Of a stretch of 64,000 nucleotides of DNA, positions 60,561-64,000 are shown piece by piece (position 1 is the stretch's first letter; each line of letters starts with the position of its first letter). The notes beneath the pieces were generated by a model. The model was not told where the DNA came from. It made no database searches and worked only from the letters and a program-made list of their open reading frames with translations. The stretch comes from Phocoena phocoena (taxonomy: Eukaryota > Chordata > Mammalia > Artiodactyla > Phocoenidae). The stretch covers positions 115,584,697 to 115,648,696 of the forward strand of contig NC_089220.1 in assembly GCF_963924675.1 (NCBI RefSeq). The letters are read 5' to 3'. A program made the position numbers and the translations under genes.

Positions 60561-62120
60561 GATCCTAAAGGCCACGAGGAACCACTGACATTTTTTTCTC
60601 TTTTCTTTCTTTCATAGGAGGTTTTAAGGCAGGAGAGTGACAAGTTGTTTCACATTTTGTATATGAGGTACGGTTTACACTAGAGATCAGGGAGCTGAGT
60701 CAGGGAGAGCAGACTGAGCCCTGACCCTGCTCACACAGGGAGCCCCTCCCTTGCCCTGACTGATCCTATCCTTGGCCTCTCCCTGAGCCCTAATTCTTAA
60801 TGTAGACTCAGCCTGTCCAGCACCTGAGCCTTTCTCTCACCCAACCATCCCAGGAATGCCACTGATCACAGGGGCAATCGGGTGAAAGAGTGATTCACTC
60901 AACGCAGCCGTTTTCTATTGCTTTGTCTGCAGCCCAGAGCTCACATCTTAAAAAAGGAGAGAAGCGTCAGCTTCCTCGTGAAGGATAACTGGACAGTGCT
61001 TGCCTTGCACCTGTGAATCGAGGAGGATCAGGAGGAGTAGGGGTGGGGGAGGAGAGGAAGGTGTCCTAGGACATTGAGCTCCCTTTTCCATAATGAAGGG
61101 GGCTCTCCTTACAAACCTGGAGCCTCCTAGCAACCAGATGGGGGTGGGGGAGCACGTAATGATAACCTGGAGCTACGTGTGCTCTGCTGGGCCTCCAGGA
61201 GAGAGATCTGACCCCAGGCCCTCCCACAGTCACATCCCAGCGGGGTCTTACTTAGGAGAGGGATAAGGAGACCTGGTAAGCAGGGCTAGCCAAGTCCATC
61301 CCTCACTGATATCCTCTGGGCTTTCAGAATGTACAAGCCTTATGGGGAAAAGGCACTTGATTAAGCAAAAATTCACTTAAGTGACATCTCACAGTGTCCC
61401 ATCCAACACTTGAACGATGGCAATTACCTAGTGAATGAGTTGTCTCTGTGGCTGGTGCTCCAGTGGATTGATGGAATAGCTACAAGGGCTATTTGAAGAT
61501 TCCTTTATTAAAAAGTATGAGTTCATCCCTCGGTCTTGCAATGATGCCTCTAGATTAAAAAAACAAAGCAAAACAAAACTGAGTGGATGCTTCCGCACTT
61601 CCAGAAGAGGTCAGCGCCTTAAGGAGGAGCAGGGTTAGGCAAAGTGCCCTTCTTGCCCCTTCGCTCCCCCAAGACCCAGAATGACATCCCCTCCTTCTGG
61701 GAAGACTTTGGGACTCTTGGCCCCCACTGTGGATCTGGAGAGGGGTTTAAGTCCTGAGGGCAAAGGAGGGCTATTGAGGGTCTGAGCGAGAGGCATGTTC
61801 ATTCAACGTACATTCACTGAGAACCTACTGTGTGCCAACCCTGTGCCAGCTCCTGGAAGCACAGCGATTGTTCCTGCCCTCAAGGGGCTTGTGATCCACT
61901 GGAGGAGAAGCTGTGTGTGGAAAATCAATCTCAGTTTAGTAATGAGGGTGGGAGGAAGGTGTATGTTTAAGACATGCAGGGGCAGAAGGAAGGCAATGGC
62001 ACAGAGAAAGATGAACTGGGGGCAGGCTGAGGAATCAGCCTGCCTGCAGGAGGCACTGTAGATGCATGAGGGCCACTGCTGATTGTTTCCGTGTGGAATA
62101 CCAGCCCAGCATTGTCAGAT
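60561..62120. other. intergenic, no gene seen
   Basis: About 61795-61990 is a piece of the old repeat seen at 9105 (cattcaacgtacattcactg, ctgtgtgccaaccctgtgcc, cctgccctcaaggggcttgt). The rest is unassigned. Confidence 0.6.
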
Positions 62121-62131
62121 CTACTGATTTT

Positions 62132-62267
62132 TTTTTCTTTCCTTTTCTTTTTTTTTTTTTTTGGCCACGCTGCGTGGCTTGTGGGACCTTAGTTCCCTGA
62201 CCGAGTATAGCACCTGGGCCCCAGGTGGAAGCGTGGAGTCCTAACCAGTGGACCAACAGGGAATTCC
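62132..62267 (-). mobile_element. antisense older tRNA SINE
   Basis: Poly(T), ggccacgctgcgtggcttgt, and an end at ggaccaacagggaattcc. Flanks ctactgatttt (62121-62131) and ctactagtttt (62268-62278) are a probable target duplication. Confidence 0.87.
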
Positions 62268-62279
62268 CTACTAGTTTTC

Positions 62280-64000
62280 TTTTAAGACAAGTTTTTAGAA
62301 CAAAATTGAGGGGATTCTTTTCCCAAGAAACCTGAAATCTGTTTTTACGTAACCTCCTCTTTGAAACAAAACTATGTGTGGGAAGCAAACAAGTGTGCAG
62401 GCCACCAATTTGCAACCTCTGGATGCAACAAAGAGAAACACCCAGGGAACTGGAGGGTGAGTAGGGTCAGCGTGGCCTGAGAGGGATGTCACTGGGCTAG
62501 AGAAGTTCTCAAAACGCCCCCCCCCCCCACTGGGCAGGAGGACCACCTGCAGCTTCCTGGACAAGCTCCCAGTCTCTGGCCTGAGCACAAAGAACCCTTC
62601 TACGAGGAAGCCAGAGGGAAGGGCCTGGATTCGACCTTCCTTTGAGAGATGCAGGACCCTGTGGGAGACCCACATGCTGAGTGGGCAAGACTGGACTCCA
62701 TGTCTGGGGCCCACCCTGAATGGCCTCTCCTCTTACCTTCATCAGGCCTGGAGTGAAATCCATCCTGAGAGAGTGGCACCCCATTCTCAGGCACCAGGGA
62801 CACTAAAGTGTGCCCCGCCCATGAAAGGGGTGGTAGGCTGAGTGCCCTGAGCCTTGTCAGGCTGGTCTCCTGCCTCATGCTCCTGGCTCCTCTGCCAGGG
62901 ACTTCCTGCCCACCCCCTTGGGGGCACAGGCTGCCCCCAGCCATCCTCACTCCAACACTGGGCTCATCACTCCTGGGACTCACCCTCTCTTGTTGGTTTT
63001 ATGGATTTAACTCCCCACACTTGCCCTGGGTCCCTGGGGCAAATGTGCCACCCCCCAACACTGTCCTACCAGGGAGTGGTCAGTCTTGGGGGCAAAGGGG
63101 AGAGATGGTGCCAGGGTTCTGCCCCTCTCCCTGCACTCCGGGGTCACCAGTGAACTCTTTTCCTTCCCCACCTCTCCAAAGTGGACGTAACCATCACTAC
63201 CTCCTCTGGGAAGCCTCTCACAGTCTACTACTTGGCTCAGGGAAAATTCTCCATCCCTACCAAGATCTCCTGGAAAAGTCCTACCGCTGGCCACAAGGAA
63301 ACCACACAAAAATCAGGGCCCCCAGGCCTCTTTCCACAAGTCCTCCACAGGCTGTGCCTTGTAGAGACCCCTGCCCTGTCTTACCTTCTTGGGGGTGGAG
63401 GCTGGGTCAGGTAGAGTGAAGGGCAGGTGAGCTGGTGTCTGCGGTGCTTCTAAGACGGCAGCAGCAGCGGTGGGAAGGGAAGGGCGCCCTGCTGGTGCTG
63501 CAGCGTGGATCGTTGTCCACAGGGGGAAGCTTCCACCCTCTGCAGGGATCAGGGAGGGAGCAGCCTGAACAGGGAACTGAGAGCCGCAGGCAGGTGTGTG
63601 AGCTTGAGCCTTCCTGGCAGGGAGTCAGATACGATCAGGCACGGTGCCTGGGTGGGGACAGCATGGGCCTGAGGTTACCCGCCTCGGTCTCCTTGGCTGA
63701 CATGGCTGGGGACAGGAAAGTGGGAGAGCTGGGTGGTGATGGTGGCTACGCAAACTTCTGTAGTCAGGGTTCAGGGCAGGAAGGTGGGCAGAGTCAGCTC
63801 TCATCAGGATCTTGGCTAGCTCACCTCTAATGGGGCCAGTGAGGTCCCAGCATCCCCCCACCCCACCCCCACCCCCTGCCCCATGGAGGAAAGAAAGGTT
63901 CAGTGAGAATGCGTTGCAGGAGGGGTGTTTAATCTAGTTGTGAGATACTTTGGGGAGTTAGCATACGTATTTTACTTACCATTGTGCTAATCATGTGATG
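62280..64000. other. intergenic, nothing identified
   Basis: GC-moderate DNA with open frames of up to about 200 codons (62808-63419, + strand), all overlapped by frames on the other strand and with no domain I recognise. A C-run lies at 62517-62529 and a C-rich run at about 63855-63880. I see no exon of INSYN1, the expected next gene. Confidence 0.55.

Noticed and set aside
62808..63419. A 203-codon open frame on the + strand
   Set aside because: It has no recognisable domain, is overlapped by antisense frames of similar length, has a Pro/Ser/Leu-rich low-complexity make-up, and no splice or promoter context.
47563..64000. Exons of INSYN1 or another neighbour of CD276 downstream
   Set aside because: In human the next gene begins some 20 kb after CD276, further than the window reaches. 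I found no matching coding text on either strand.

Overview
This is a 64 kb piece of mammalian nuclear DNA, most likely from a cetacean. The clade call rests on SINEs: at least seven copies of a tRNA-derived element of the CHR type (starting gggcttccctggtg and carrying a pol III B box such as gggttcgtgccc) lie close to one another in sequence, and several older copies of related tRNA SINEs are also present. This family is typical of the cetacean/hippo/ruminant group, and the dense, young-looking copies fit a whale or dolphin best. The species itself cannot be read from the sequence.

The only protein-coding gene I can support is CD276 (B7-H3, an immune-checkpoint ligand of the B7 family), on the + strand. 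It runs from a CpG island with non-coding exon 1 (donor after 17402) to a poly(A) signal at 47542-47547. Coding exons are 33132-33204, 35432-35779, 35967-36281, 36894-37232, 37419-37715, 41353-41487, 42528-42569, 43933-43968 and 46162-46184. Every junction has GT/AG and every internal exon boundary is phase 1. The joined frame is 1608 nt, 535 residues plus stop, against 534 for human 4Ig-B7-H3: signal peptide, IgV1, IgC1, IgV2, IgC2, one membrane helix and a short acidic tail. No internal stop is seen.

Layout. 1-17 kb: intergenic and AT-rich at the left, made of antisense L1 pieces with inserted SINEs, then old repeats. 17.1-17.6 kb: CpG island and exon 1. 17.4-33.1 kb: the large first intron, with MIR, L2, MER20-like and other old repeats and a diverged internal duplication. 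33.1-47.6 kb: coding exons and 3' UTR; the Ig cassette (exons 3-4) is duplicated as exons 5-6. 47.6-64 kb: downstream intergenic DNA with MIR/L2/MER5A-like relics, a 5'-truncated L1 nested in a MaLR-type LTR, and more SINEs. The human neighbours of CD276 (NPTN upstream, INSYN1 downstream) are not seen and probably lie outside the window.

The points most worth a second look are in the CD276 Ig cassette: near-identity of exon 4/intron 3 with exon 6/intron 5 (suggesting gene conversion), where all three differences in the shared IgC coding sequence change an amino acid; a two-residue insertion in the IgV1 FG-loop region that IgV2 lacks; and a displaced, weak splice donor on exon 4. I found no CRISPR array, operon or prokaryote-type system, and no clearly new gene.
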